64,000 nucleotides of DNA from Blastocystis sp. Blastoise (GCA_039096225.1 JBBPEB010000006.1:1296501-1360500), one strand, 5' to 3'; positions 27,621 through 39,831 are shown, numbered from the stretch's first letter. Translations and numbers: made by a program. The notes: generated from the letters alone by a model not told the origin.

Positions 27621-27722
27621 AAATATAATAGTAGAATTCGTGAAGAGGTAATAGTTATGAAAACAAATAAAGAAAAATTAATATCTATACAAAAAAGAAG
27701 AAAAAGATGTAGTAAGAAGTGT

Positions 27723-27782
27723 ATTAGAATGAAGAATGAAGAATGAAGAATGAAGAATGAAGAATGAAGAATGAAGAATGAA
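27723..27782 (+). repeat. Minisatellite of GAAGAAT units
   Basis: About eight tandem copies of a 7-bp unit GAAGAAT at the end of the purine-rich tract. Confidence 0.85.
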
Positions 27783-30225
27783 ATTTTGTAAACCAAAAAA
27801 TTTAATAAATAAAAGAATAATAAATTGCAACTTTCCTAATAGACTAATAATATTTGTAATCAATTTTTTGTTTTATAGAAGAAACAATAAAAATACCACT
27901 AGGTCTAAAGAATATATAATATTATAAAAATAGAATATTAATAATTATAATATAAAGAAAAAAATAACATATATATTATTAATAGTCAGTTAAAACAAAC
28001 TAACTATATTATTAAATACATATATACCTTAATAAAGACTTGAATCATCGCAATCTGATTCCCAAGTTGTGCTTAAATACGCTAAGATTCTATAAATAAA
28101 TACGTAGAATAAATTAATAAAATTAATTAAAGTATAAACATATTAGAAAAACAACAAGATAGAAAAATAGGAGCTAATTCAATTATAAAAAGTATAATAT
28201 AAAATTAAAAAAAGATAGGGATGCTATTAGAATGATAGTGATGTATTAATAGCATAGACAAGAAATAGATATAGCAAAAAATAAACAAAATGAGAAAAAT
28301 GAAAAATATCTATATACCTTAGATTCATCAGTATTGTTTACCAAGACCTTTTGAATTGATCTGAAACCAGATGAAGTTTGTTTTGAGCATATAAACAAGA
28401 AATAACCCATTGATCAACTGATTACTATATAAAATTAAATATTTGAAGAGAGTAAACTATATAATATATATATTTATAACTAGAAAACATACATAGATTC
28501 ATTTTATATGCTTATAATGAAAATATATGAAATAAATCAATATTTGATTTTCAAGAAATAACCATTCTGAGGATGGAAACAGAGGAAAAACAGCCTAAAT
28601 AGCGGAATTAATCTCTTCTATAGAAACTTTTTTGGGTTTCAGTGAACAAGTTTTAAAAATAATTTCTAGAGATTCAAAGTATGGTATAAAAAGTCTTCTT
28701 TGATATGGTCCCTATTCTTGGAGTCTTTCAGAATCACTTAAATCTTTGGAAAACCGTATTCAGCTACGGCTTAAATGAACTCCTAAAAAAGAATATTTTT
28801 TAAATATTATTATATGGATTATTTGCTTATTTAGAAGGTTATTTTATTATTTATATTTATATTATATTTTATTAGGTAGATTATTATAGATTAGGCTTGA
28901 AATGAATCCAGATAATAAACCAATTAGTGATTCATTCTTTCACGTATATACTTATTTGATTTACCATTATTTATATAGGTTTAGAAACATGATTTAGAGA
29001 GCCCGGTGGAGTTGGCTACAATATTGGAAGAAAACGCAATGATCGGAATTTTCCTCTTTAAGAATATTCTTTGGTGTATGTTCTAGTGGTATATTATTTT
29101 GTTTTTTGTTTGTATATTTAATTATTTATTTAGGAAATTCAAAAGAAAAAAGTAATTGGTCTCCATCTACTAAGAAAATTGATGTCTAGGTCCTTCTTTT
29201 GATTTTTATTATTTTATTTTTTTATCAGAAGTATATATTTATGTTATTAATGCTATATTGTATCTAATTATATAGAAATGGCAAGTGATTATTGTTTTGG
29301 AATTTTTGTAACTTTTCGATTTCAGCACAATTATCGAGTCCTTAAAAGTATATAAATATATTAAATAATTATTTTTTTCTATAGATATATGGAGTAAATT
29401 GATATGGTTATATATACAAAAAAAAATACTAGAAGAATATGGCTAAAAAGTATATATTTTTTTATTTTTATATTATTAAAATTATATATATTTGTTTAAT
29501 TAAATTTGTATATTGTAGTTATTTATTTTTGTTATAACTGAGGCTCTAACATTGATATATGGTTCAAATATATATATATATATTTTTATTATTTATAAAT
29601 TCTTAATATTTTATTAATTTATTATATTATTTTTCTATATAGGACTATTAATTATCATTCTTTTATTATAGTTTATATATATATATATGTATTATTTATT
29701 TTCGATATATTTTATTCTTATTCATATATATAGTATTATTAAGCTATGTACTCATTAGCTTCTCTACATCAATACTATTATGTGACTAGGTATATTATAT
29801 ATATATTTAATTATTAGCATATTATTTTCTATTACTTCTTAATATATATATATATATATTTATATATTAACTAGTATTTTTATATAGAGAATGTGACGTT
29901 TCCCTTATGTTATAAACTTCATGGTCATCAATTTTTATATCTAAGGTATATAGTTTTTATATGTAAGTAATTGTTTTATTGTAGTATATTGTTTCACATT
30001 ATTTTTATATATTATTCTATTTTCCGTACAATAATTTTTTATTTTTTTTATATAATTTATATTATGTACCTATAATTACTAATAATATCCTATTGTTTAT
30101 ATTTCTGTTATTCATGTCTCTATAGTTTTATTAGTTATATAAAAATATAACTAGTAAAACTGTAATTACATATATATATTATATAGGTGTTATATAAATA
30201 TACGAATGTTGCTTTAGTTGAAGAA

Positions 30226-30310
<85 letters not shown>

Positions 30311-31196
30311 GTTATAGACTTTTATTGTATTCTTTTTATATTATTATTTTATACATTTTTCTCTCTATATAACATATTCACAGATATATTTACCAAATAT
30401 ATACTCTTTAGAAAATTGATATATGTTTTATTTTGGAAGTTGATAATATATACTAGAATCAGTTCATATCAATTGTTTATTCTTAAACTTTATATATATA
30501 TATATATATTATTTATCAAAGTCAAAGTTATATATAAATAGAATAATGAAGAATTATCTATATATAGTGGTCTTTAGTTCTATTACTACATTATTTTTAT
30601 GTATTTAAGGTATATATAAATATATTATATATATACTTTTATATATACTTATTATATAAATATAAACTTATAGACTTATATATAGTAATATATCAGTTAT
30701 CCTTTTATTTTTCTCATGAGTTTTTAAGTATATAGTCTTTTTATCTTATTATATATATAATACATTTTTTATAATTGACACAAAAGGTAATATTATTTGT
30801 ATATATAATTTTATCTCAACTATTCTTCTATTTTATTCTTTTATATCACTTTTTCTTTCTATAACTATATTATGTATTATCATTTTATAATATAATTTGT
30901 TTATAGTTAATTATGTATATATATGTAGTAACAGTAATAACTCTTCTTTTTATCTCTTTTGTTCAATTATACTAGTATATTTTCTATGATAATATATATA
31001 CTTTGTATTTATCTCCTTTTATATATATTATCTATTTATTTTGATACTAATTATATATACACTTAGTGTTATGTATACTACATTTTCTTTTTGTTTATAA
31101 TACTATACTAATATCATTTTTATTATATATAGGATTAAGGATATATATAATTGTTTTGAATGATTTACTTTTGTATTATGTTAAACCTTATTTTCT

Positions 31197-31239
<43 letters not shown>

Positions 31240-31957
31240 TTTTCTTTATATTTTCCAGCTTTCTTTTCTATTATATACATTTATACTCACTATAGTGTAC
31301 TATTATTAATATATATAGTTTGTGAAGATATTAAATAGATTCTACGTAAAGAGTATGTATTTTAATTGTTTTAATACATATACATAATATGTTCCTATGT
31401 TATATTTAAATATATATATTTTTTACTTTATATATATATTTTTCTCATAATTACATATATGTATATATTCATATATATATATATATAGACTTGGTATTCC
31501 CTTAATTAATTCATGCCGTCTTATTCATTCATTTTATATATATAGTCTATAATCAGCTTTTATGAATTATTACAAATAATGTATACAATCCTTTTGTATG
31601 TATTTTATTTATATTTATATAGCTTGCTATGTAGTATTTTCTATTATAACAATATAATGTGTTTATTTTATTTATATATATATTAATTTTTTTTTAATCT
31701 ATATATAGAACGTATCTTTAGCTTATCTTCTATGTTCGTATACAACTTAATATAGATAGTATATATTGTATATATTTATTATATATATTGTTTGCTAATA
31801 TTCTATTTTTAACTTTATTCTTAATTACATTATATTCTATTGTATATTGAAATAATCTTTTTATTCTACATGTTTTTATTATTTAGGTTAGTATTAATAG
31901 GTGTAATAGAGTATATATATATATAATTACAATATTTTTATAGTCTCTTTTCTTCAA

Positions 31958-31990
<33 letters not shown>

Positions 31991-32009
31991 TATTCATATA
32001 ATTAATATT
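27783..32009. other. AT-rich MULE interior with splice-like patches, no supportable gene
   Basis: Splice-like junctions occur on the minus strand (28000-28800) and plus strand (28970-29350). Short open patches exist, for example around 28375-28420 (minus) and 28990-29070 (plus), but I could not join them in frame. From 29.5 to 32 kb the DNA is AT runs with a long (AT)n at 30230-30307. It may contain remnants of captured genes. Confidence 0.35.
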
Positions 32010-32077
32010 CCTTAGACTGAATATGGTCAGTAGCAATCATTAATAGATTGCTATCAGGTTCAATTCCTGATCTAAGG
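32010..32077 (+). ncRNA. tRNA-like cloverleaf element 3
   Basis: CCTTAGA/TCTAAGG form a perfect 7-bp acceptor-like stem. CTGA/TCAG form a 4-bp D-like stem with loop ATATGG. AGCAATC/GATTGCT form a perfect 7-bp central stem with 7-nt loop ATTAATA. TCAGG-TTCAATT-CCTGA is a perfect T-arm. There are no linker bases between acceptor and D stem and only one before the T-arm, so it is not a standard tRNA. If read as one, the loop would give anticodon TAA. Confidence 0.6.
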
Positions 32078-33274
32078 TTGTATACTATATTTTTTATAAA
32101 AAAATTTAAATGTTTTTTCCCTATAGGTATTCTCATTCATTAGAACCAATATGAATAAATACATTGAGTTTCATGCAATTGAATCAACTCTATACGTCGT
32201 TAGTCGCTCTTTTATAATAATTTTAGATACCTTTACTTAAAACCAAACACATTCACAATTACAATCACCCAAAATTATCTAGTCATTATTTTGTTGAGTT
32301 ATGTATCCTATTCATCAATTTTACACACAAATAAAAAATAAATATTCATCAATAATATCTTGAAGTCTATAAACACGCAATACATTATTTGTTTATACTC
32401 TTAAAAGGCATTTCTACTGTTTATATTAATATGATTGACACTAAGAATCATTTCTAACCAACTTTAAAAACTTTTGAAGAACCTTAACAAATTTACATTA
32501 CCTAAAAAACTATTATAATCAACTTTGGCTTATACGAGTCATGATTAAATTTAAATTATTAATAGAAATTCATAATAAAGGCATTCTATCTCAACATATC
32601 ACCAAGAGAAATCAATTATGTTTGTAACTTCCCTAAAATTAAATTAATTACTAAAAGACGTATTTTAATTAATGTAGAATTCAAATTCAAACACACATAA
32701 ACTCATCATTTCTGACAATTTTACACATTTAGACAATCTAGTGAGTATCACATAATCAACTAATTCTTGTTGTCTTCATCAAGTCTAACGATTTCCTTAT
32801 GACAAGAAGCATCAATTTTATTTTATTCAACACTCTATAAATAATTAATCAATTAACTAATTTTATTTACTTAAATACATACTCCAATAACAACAACAAG
32901 ACATCAGGAGTGAGAATAACTGATTAAACTATTTAAATAAAATAATTAATAATAAAAAGTAGAAATATTAGGATTTTAATAATTTTTAATAAGTTAATTT
33001 ATAGTGAAGTTTCAATAATCATATAAAAAATATGATTAATTTAGCTTTTGTATGTTCTAAGCATATATCTATCTATATATAGTCCCTAGGAGTATATTAG
33101 AGTACCTTCCAGTCTCCATTGGCAGATTGATCTAAACTGGTATGTTCTCTTTCTCTATTATGAGCTAATCTAGGTGATGTAAAGTGGTTGTACTAGATGG
33201 TCAGCTATTGTGTCGTGGTTATAAATGGGATGATGTGACGTCACCATATAAAACTATTTCTTTAGGTTTTATCA
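32078..33274. other. Intergenic MULE interior, possible promoter near 33235
   Basis: Mostly AT-rich repeat-like DNA. Near 33235 there is a perfect palindromic GTGACGTCAC (CRE/ATF-type site) followed by a TATAAAA box, upstream of the small ORF at 33275. Confidence 0.35.
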
Positions 33275-33382
33275 ATGAGTGGGAAATGCTTGGCTATGTT
33301 AACTGAGCGTTGCTTGAAACTTTCAAAAAATCAATTGGTCAAATGTCTAAACAGATTTGTCTTGAATCATACAGAATCATGA
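33275..33382 (+). CDS. Small ORF of 35 codons downstream of CRE and TATA motifs
   Basis: ATG to TGA, beginning MSGKCLAMLTERCLKLSK, with unusually balanced codon composition for this AT-rich region. It could be a first exon, a micropeptide or chance. No family is recognised. Confidence 0.2.
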   Translation: MSGKCLAMLTERCLKLSKNQLVKCLNRFVLNHTES

Positions 33383-33598
33383 TCTATTCACATAATCACT
33401 ACATCTACAATTCAAATATTCATATTTGAAGTTACTTGGTTTAACTCATATTCTGATTCTAGATGTATATATTTTCTACATTTTTTTTATATAAATATAA
33501 TTATATAATTATATTAATGTTTATATAGGTTGTTATATAGCTATTAAATCTAGTTCTTGCTTTTCTTGTCACTAAATTCTTGGTTCTTCTCTTTTATG

Positions 33599-33629
<31 letters not shown>

Positions 33630-33783
33630 TATTATTAACTTCTTATGTTTTGATTTTATAATATAAATTTCTTAATTTTTGAAAATTATTTCTATTTATA
33701 CATATTATTAGTTTCTTCTATGTACTTATTTGAAGTTTTTATTAATATTAATTTATGCACTTTTTTCTTTTTTTTAATTATAT

Positions 33784-33820
<37 letters not shown>

Positions 33821-33959
33821 CTATTTCTATATATATTTGGTTTTCTTTTTGTCTATATTTGCCTTCTTTTCCATTTTATTCTTATTAATTTCTTTGTTAT
33901 ACTTTATATTTTTCTTATAGTCATCGTGTTGATTCGGGTAATTGTTACTACTATTAATA

Positions 33960-35700
33960 CTACTCAATATCACATTTCATTATATAATATACCTTTTTTC
34001 TTTAGTTCTTACTTATCATTCTCCTTACATTCTTCTTATCTTTCCTTTTTGTGTTCTCCTTCTATAATTACATCTTCTCTTCATTTCCACCTCTATATCT
34101 TAATCTTCTTGTTCTTCTTCATTTTCTTCTTATGTCATTACTTCCTTTTCATATCTTTCCACTTCTACTTTTCTATTCGCTATTCCTTTTAATTCTTCAT
34201 CTAGACGTTCTTTCTATATTCCTTTTTCTTTTATATATCCTTATTCCCCTTCTCCTTTTCTGTCTCCAATATTCTTTTCCTACTCGTTCTTCTTCATCTA
34301 TTTATCCTTATGCTTCTATATCTTGTATATACCATTCTTTTGCTTCTCAATCTCAATCTCCTTCTCTCAATCTCTTCTGTATCTCTTCTTCTTCCTCTTC
34401 TTCTATATATCCTTATTCCCCTTCTATATCTTATATATATCTTTATTCTTCTTCTATATCTTATATATATCCTTCATCTTCTATATATCCTTCGTCTTTA
34501 TATTCTTTTTCTCTCTATATATCCTTCGTATATATATTCTTTTTCTCTCTATATATCCTTCCTCTGCATTCCTTCTTCTATTTGCCATTATTCTTCTTAT
34601 ACATTTTATCTATATCATTCTCCTCCTATGTTTTCTATTTTTTCTATATATCCTTATTCTTATCTTTCCTCTTCTATATATCGTTTTTCTTCTATATATC
34701 TTATTTTTGCTTCTTCTTCTATATATCTTTCTTCTTCTTCTATTTATTGTTCTTATTCTTCTGTATCCTCTATTTATCATTATTTTCCATAGTATTCTTC
34801 TACTGTATCTTCTTCTTGTCTCTTTCTTCTTCTTAAATATCTCCTTCTTCTCCTTCTTTTCTTCTATATCTTCAATATACCTTTCTTTATCTATATATTT
34901 TGATGTTCATTATTTCTCTATATATCTTTATTCTCCATATTCTTCCGTATCTTCTTCTTCTTTTTATGCTTCTCTTTATTCTCCTTCTATATATCTTTCT
35001 TTTCCTTCTTTTCCTTCTCAGTCTCCTTCTCTTCATTTTATCATTCTCTTTCTCTCTATCTCTATCTCTTTCTATTTCTATATCTTCTATATGTACTTTT
35101 TCTTCTTCTTCTTCTATATATCATTATTTTCCTCCTCCTCCTACTCTTCCTTCTTCTTTTATCATCATTCTTCTACTTCTTCTATCATTTCCTTCTTCGA
35201 TTTCGATATCTCTATATATCATTTTTCTCCTTCGTCTTCTCCTTCTTTACTCTTTATATTATTCTAATTTTATTCCTTTTCATCTATTTCCTCTTTATCT
35301 CAATATTCTCTCGATTTATTACACATAATATCAATTATATATATATATATATATAATCTTTTATACTCTTTTTCTTTCATCATATACTATCTTTTTTCCT
35401 ACATTTACACTTGTACTTCCTATGTGTACTCTACTTATATTTTTATTTCCTTCTTAATTTATTCTCCCTTGTTCTTCTTCTAACTCTCTTCTCTATCTGT
35501 TTTCTCTTCTTCTCCTATACATGACTTTTTATTATCCATCTATCTTTCTTTTCTTCTTACCTTCTTATCTTATTTTTTACTCGCTTCCTATTCTTATTCT
35601 TCTTCTTTATATATATGCTTTTTATTCTCTATCCTATTAACTAACTCCTCCTTCTTCTTCTTCTCATTTACTTAATATTTTTCTTTTTCCTAATTTATTT
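33960..35700. repeat. Pyrimidine-rich low-complexity tract, about 1.7 kb
   Basis: The plus strand is dominated by C and T (TTCTTCT, TATATATCCTT, CTTCTTCTT), the opposite strand bias to the 21.4-27.6 kb tract. Long frames on plus encode Ser/Phe/Tyr/Leu-rich sequence without domains and are not called. Confidence 0.85.
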
Positions 35701-35938
35701 TCCTATATTCTTCATATTCATGTTTTCATTTTTTTATATTCAATTCCTATCTTTTATCATCTTATATCTATATATATACTTCTCTCCATATTTAAACTAT
35801 TTCTATCTACTATACTAATTAATATAGTATTTATTTTTATTAATAAAAAGATTTTATCCTTTTTATTTCTTATTTATACTTATTATTTTATATGTTTCTT
35901 GTTTATATATTTAATTTATATATTAAAATAATTTTTTC

Positions 35939-35982
<44 letters not shown>

Positions 35983-36115
35983 GCAACAGTAATATGTATT
36001 CTATTTGATAAATATATATGAAAGAGATAAGTATATATTTATATATCTATATTATTGATTCATCTTTTTTAGATATATATATTAAATATTGTATTTTATT
36101 ATTATTTATTATTAC

Positions 36116-36183
36116 TCTTATGCTCTATAAGGTGAGAGGCTATCATAATTCGATAACAATCAGGTTCAACTCCTGACATAAGT
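36116..36183 (+). ncRNA. tRNA-like cloverleaf element 4
   Basis: TCTTATG/CATAAGT pair at six of seven positions. CTCT/AGAG form the D-like stem with loop ATAAGGTG. GCTATC/GATAAC form the central stem with one mismatch and loop ATAATTC. TCAGG-TTCAACT-CCTGA is the T-arm. It lies inside the MULE. Confidence 0.55.
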
Positions 36184-36239
36184 CATTCTATATATATATA
36201 TATATATATTTTTTTATTTAATAAACGTTTTAATTATAT

Positions 36240-36800
36240 GTTCTTTTTACACTTATTAATGTATTTATTAAATTATTTATAGCTCTTCATCCTTCAAAAC
36301 TTCATAGTTTCTGAAATGAGTTGTAATCTGTTTTATTCTCAAAAGTGTAGCTTATTCAAAATATGTTTGAATTGAGTTAAATACAGTTTTAAAACTTAGA
36401 TTCATTTTTTATTTTCAAAATATACTCAAATACAGAGTATATTCAGCAATCATTAATACTTTAACGACTGTAGTTTATTATTTTTAACTGAATTCTGGTC
36501 AGTATACTCAATACAAACAACTAAGTACAATACATACGTATTCATGATTTTTAAACAACATTTTCCATTTCGACATTTACTTGATCCATTATAAAACTAT
36601 TTGTCCTTTTGATATAGTAAAGAAAAACGAATACCATATACCAAACAAAACGTTTTAACTTGAATCTCGTCATCTATTAAATATTTTTCTTAATCAATTC
36701 ACAGTTCATACTCTTAAAACAGTTATTTAAGATTAATATTTATGTATTTGTCCTTATACAATATTTTCATGACACTGTAATAATATATATGAAAATTAAA
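36240..36800 (+). repeat. Divergent copy of the repeat that follows tRNA-like element 5
   Basis: Shares phrases with 41.8-43.5 kb, including TTTTGATATAGTA, a TTGAATCTCGTC block and a TTTCTGAAATGAG-like block, in the same order downstream of a tRNA-like head. This suggests a compound repeat made of a tRNA-like head and a satellite-like tail. Confidence 0.4.
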
Positions 36801-37399
36801 AGAGTCAAGAAATCTGTTAATTATCAAAAAATAAGTTCTATTTACTAAAATCATATTTATAAGATTTATAAACTTATACCATATAAAAACATAGCTCTTA
36901 TATAAAGTATTGGCTGAATTAGTTTATTTGTAAGTAAATTAAAAGTATGTTATATAACGTAATTTTAGGTTACTCTTTTTAATCAGATTTATTTCATAGC
37001 TATTTATGGTTTATTTGTCTGTTAATCTTATTTTTTAAAACAATTACAGACAATTATATTATGATCCTTGTCTATTAAGTTATTTTATTGAATTAATAGT
37101 ATAAATAAAAGTTATATAACAAAATAAATGTATATATTGATTAAAATAAGGAATGAATATAAATAAATAAAAATAGATAAAATTGCCAAAAAGCAAATTC
37201 TTAGAATTATATAGTACAATAGACGAACTTCTAATAGAAACTTAAAAATCGATTGATTGGATCAAATAGTCAAATCCTAACGTCATAATATGAATTATTC
37301 TTTTCATTTTTTATTAATTTAAATTCTTGAAATACATCTAATAAACACGGTTATTATATAAATTAATACGATTGGACAACGAAATCAAAATGTTAACAG

Positions 37400-37488
37400 A
37401 AATTTTTGGGTATTTCTAACAAATCATACAAAAAATTGGGTATGTATACAAATCAATAGGGAAATCTGGGTATTTCTAACATTTTTCC
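37400..37488 (-). repeat. MULE right terminal inverted repeat
   Basis: TGGGTATTTCTAACA at 37407 and 37467, 60 bp apart, mirrors the phased array at the left end. The outermost bases are GGAAAAAT, against GAGGCATT on the left. Confidence 0.8.
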
Positions 37489-37497
37489 TTTATATTA
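37489..37497 (+). repeat. MULE target-site duplication, right copy
   Basis: TTTATATTA, identical to 17115-17123. Confidence 0.85.
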
Positions 37498-38694
37498 TAT
37501 ATATATTTTTATTTATAAAGTTTATATAGGTGGTTATGAATGTATATAATATGAAATATAAATTATTTAAGCAATATTTTTCGTTGAAACGATTCAAAAT
37601 AGAAAAGAAAATTATTTAAAAATTACAAAATTTTTCTACTTTGTTTTCAACTAGAGGCTCTTTGATGAATTATAATTGTATATATTATTTATTTTATTAT
37701 ATATTATTATTATATAGGTTGTGTGTGTGTTTAATATGTATTTTGTGTATAATTAAAGTAAAAATATCATAATAAAAAAAGAAGAAATAATTGAATATGT
37801 TTTTCATATATTATTTTAAAAAATTAATTTTTTAATATGTTTAAATGATAATTATAGCATAATATAAATACAATTAATGTAAATTAACATATAGATACTA
37901 TTTAAATAAATAAAAGTTTAGTTTAAAGACATTTTGTAAAAAACTATGAATTCACTCATGTTGACTTGAATAAACAAAAATGACTTTTATGAAGTTATTA
38001 TAGACTAATAAACATATAGGTGTAATAATAACTTGTTTTCTAAACAAAATAGTTTAATAATGTTAAGAATGGTGTGTATAAAAGAATATTTGAAAAATAA
38101 TTGTGACAGAGTATTAATAATAGAGTACTAAAGTCATTAAAAAGTTGAGTCATAAACAGTTTGAAGATAGTTAAAAAAGAGACTTTGACATGATTTGTTT
38201 AGAATATTTTATAAAAACATGTTAAATGAATTTATAAAGTGATTATTAATAAGAATTAAACATAATAATAACTTTAAGAAAATAATTAATAAGAATGAAA
38301 ATATAATGTTTTAGTTAAGTATAAAATAAAAAATATATATGATGACTAGAGATGATAATGAGTATAAAAATGAATAAATAATGAATATTAAGAGTATGAA
38401 AATAATAAATAAATAAAAAGAAGAAGTTTGAAATGAGAGATAAAGTTCTTATTATAATTTTTCTTTTTATTCTCATTTTATTATTTTTAAATAACATATA
38501 TTATTCTTTTGAATTAAAATTGATACTATTCATTGAATAATAGTCTATAGTATACACTAGTATGAACAAAAGTTGAAAAATAGAGTAAAATATTTTTTAA
38601 GAATGGATGAATTATGTATCAAAATAGTTATTTAGAATGCTTACAGTAGTTAATAATGCTATAATAAATATTTATAATTGAAAAAAGATAATAG
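37498..38694. repeat. Subtelomere-like duplicated unit, copy B, right part
   Basis: Continues unit B after the MULE and matches about 3045-4225 of copy A; the similarity is very high from about 37885 to 38680. It breaks off abruptly at the GC-rich hairpin, where copy A simply continues, so the provirus-side insertion begins here. Confidence 0.85.
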
Positions 38695-38810
38695 ATTCTT
38701 CCGTTCTTCGAACTGCAGAAGGGGGTATGCAAACCCCGCATAGAGTCTGCGCGACGCGCGCAGCCATAAGCGGGGAAGTCATCCCCCCTTTTTGTTCTCG
38801 ACGGAAGAAT
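38695..38810. other. GC-rich nested hairpin at the provirus left boundary
   Basis: Outer arms ATTCTTCCGT/ACGGAAGAAT (10 bp) enclose GAAC/GTTC, AAGGGGG/CCCCCCTT and CCCCGC/GCGGGG pairs and a perfect inner CTGCGCG-ACG-CGCGCAG hairpin. Its GC content is far above its surroundings. It could be a viral terminal hairpin, a structured RNA or a small inserted element. Confidence 0.7.
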
Positions 38811-38899
38811 TAATAACATTTCTGAAGTAAAATAACCATGGGAGTGTAGGGTAGTGTGTGTGTGTATTTATTTTTTCCCATGTTTATTTATTTTTAATT

Positions 38900-39300
38900 T
38901 ATTTGTGTTCCGATTCCAACGTGAAACGTAAAGTGATCAAGGAGAAACTCATAGTAATCATAAAAGAAATAAAATACACAGTCCAACCCTCCCCTTTACA
39001 GGGAATATTCATGGAAAATGACTCCATCGTTGGTAAAGTGAGTAAAATAATCACGGGAACACAGAAAGAAATACGAAAAGAAGCACAGAATGTGCTAAAT
39101 AAACACACACCCCGACCCTCCCTTTATATAGAGAAAAGATGAAATGGATGGTTCTATCTAAAAAGAAATAATAAAAATAATCACGGGAATATATAAAAAT
39201 AAAAATGTATGTATAGTGATCAATAAATAATATAAAAAGTAATGATAATCATAAAAAAATTTATATAAAAAGAGTAAAGTGATCAAGGTATGTATTTATA
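38900..39300. repeat. Degenerate repeats in the left viral flank
   Basis: Several phrases recur: AGTGATCAAGG (about 38931 and 39277), AATAATCACGGGAA (about 39047 and 39176), and a C-rich block of the type CCAACCCTCCCCTTTA / CCGACCCTCCCTTTA (about 38983 and 39111). Confidence 0.45.
39011..39142 (+). CDS. Small ORF of 43 codons in the left viral flank
   Basis: ATG (MENDSIVGKVSKIITGTQKE...) to TGA, with higher GC than the neighbouring genes. It lies within the flank repeats, so it may be an artefact of repeat sequence. No family is recognised. Confidence 0.2.
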   Translation: MENDSIVGKVSKIITGTQKEIRKEAQNVLNKHTPRPSLYIEKR

Positions 39301-39312
39301 GTGGGTGAAAGA

Positions 39313-39360
39313 AAAGCTGGTGGTGGTGTGGTCTTGTAAAAAGATGTACCCACCACCACG
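39313..39360. other. Inverted repeat of GGTGGTGG / CCACCACC
   Basis: GTGGTGGTGTGG and CCCACCACCAC flank a short spacer, upstream of the heat-shock elements and the small acidic gene. It may be a protein-binding dyad; no function is shown. Confidence 0.4.
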
Positions 39361-39552
39361 ATTATAACGAGAGACTTTTGGAAACAAGGGTGACCGTTAT
39401 GGAAATAGGATGCGTCATCGTGAATTGTCCAATCAAATTGCTTAAAAATGTAAAAATGAGGGATTTTGGAACACAAAAACACAATTATTATGGGGAAACT
39501 GGGGAAACTAATTATGTTCCAGTGGTTTTAGGTGGCGGGATGTATATCAATT

Positions 39553-39590
39553 TTCTAGAATATTCTAGAACATTCTCGAAACTTCTAGAA
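39553..39590 (+). promoter_or_regulatory. Heat-shock element array 1
   Basis: Eight alternating TTC and GAA triplets, each separated by 2 bp, in perfect 5-bp phase, 47 bp before the preferred start of the acidic gene at 39638. This is the consensus arrangement for heat-shock factor trimers. A CCAAT box lies further upstream near 39427. Confidence 0.8.
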
Positions 39591-39637
39591 TAATAAATTG
39601 TATTATGCATTTTTTTTCTATTTTTATACTATTTATT

Positions 39638-39805
39638 ATGGATTCTCCAAAGCAATTTGCTCCAGATTATAAAGAAGGTAATTGGAAACCTTATGGAAAT
39701 TTTGAAGTTGATGAATTAAGTGATAGTGATTCTGAAATGGATACTATTCAAACTGAAAGTGAGGATGATTACGAAGATTATATCAAGAATTTTATTGATT
39801 TTTAA
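39638..39805 (+). CDS. Small acidic viral protein (55 aa)
   Basis: I chose the ATG at 39638 (MDSPKQFAPDYKEG...) because the frame-compatible ATG at 39605 lies only 14 bp from the heat-shock elements and would add an odd hydrophobic leader. The C-terminal half is strongly acidic with a Ser/Asp/Glu run (DELSDSDSEMD) that looks like a casein kinase 2 target or transactivator-like segment. It is the first plus-strand gene in the left arm and converges on the virion gene at 39880. No family is recognised. Placement directly behind a heat-shock array suggests an early regulatory role (inference). Confidence 0.5.
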   Translation: MDSPKQFAPDYKEGNWKPYGNFEVDELSDSDSEMDTIQTESEDDYEDYIKNFIDF

Positions 39806-39821
39806 ATTAATTTTTATAAAT

Positions 39822-39831
39822 AACAAAACAA
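39822..39831 (-). terminator. TTGTTTTGTT 3'-end motif for gene 39880-41370
   Basis: On the minus strand it lies 49 bp past the stop of the virion gene, in a convergent gap where no promoter is needed. Confidence 0.6.

Larger units (their letters stand above)
17124..37488 (+). mobile_element. Giant Mutator-like transposon (MULE), 20.4 kb
   Basis: The element is bounded by a 9-bp direct repeat and by inverted ends that share TGTTAGAAATACCCA. It carries a full six-exon transposase near its left end. Removing it joins two sequences that match the continuous sequence of unit A around 3040, which confirms both boundaries. Most of the interior is low-complexity DNA: a purine-rich tract (21.4-27.6 kb), AT-rich DNA, a pyrimidine-rich tract (34.0-35.7 kb) and two tRNA-like elements. 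It is much larger than typical MULEs, so nested insertions or repeat expansion are likely. Confidence 0.85.

Noticed and set aside
34051-35328. Long Ser/Phe/Tyr-rich frames in the pyrimidine-rich tract
   Set aside because: Same compositional artefact; no introns, domains or start context to support them.
38858-39142. A 94-codon gene in the left viral flank
   Set aside because: It requires a GTG start and runs through repeat sequence; only the internal ATG version is kept, at low confidence.
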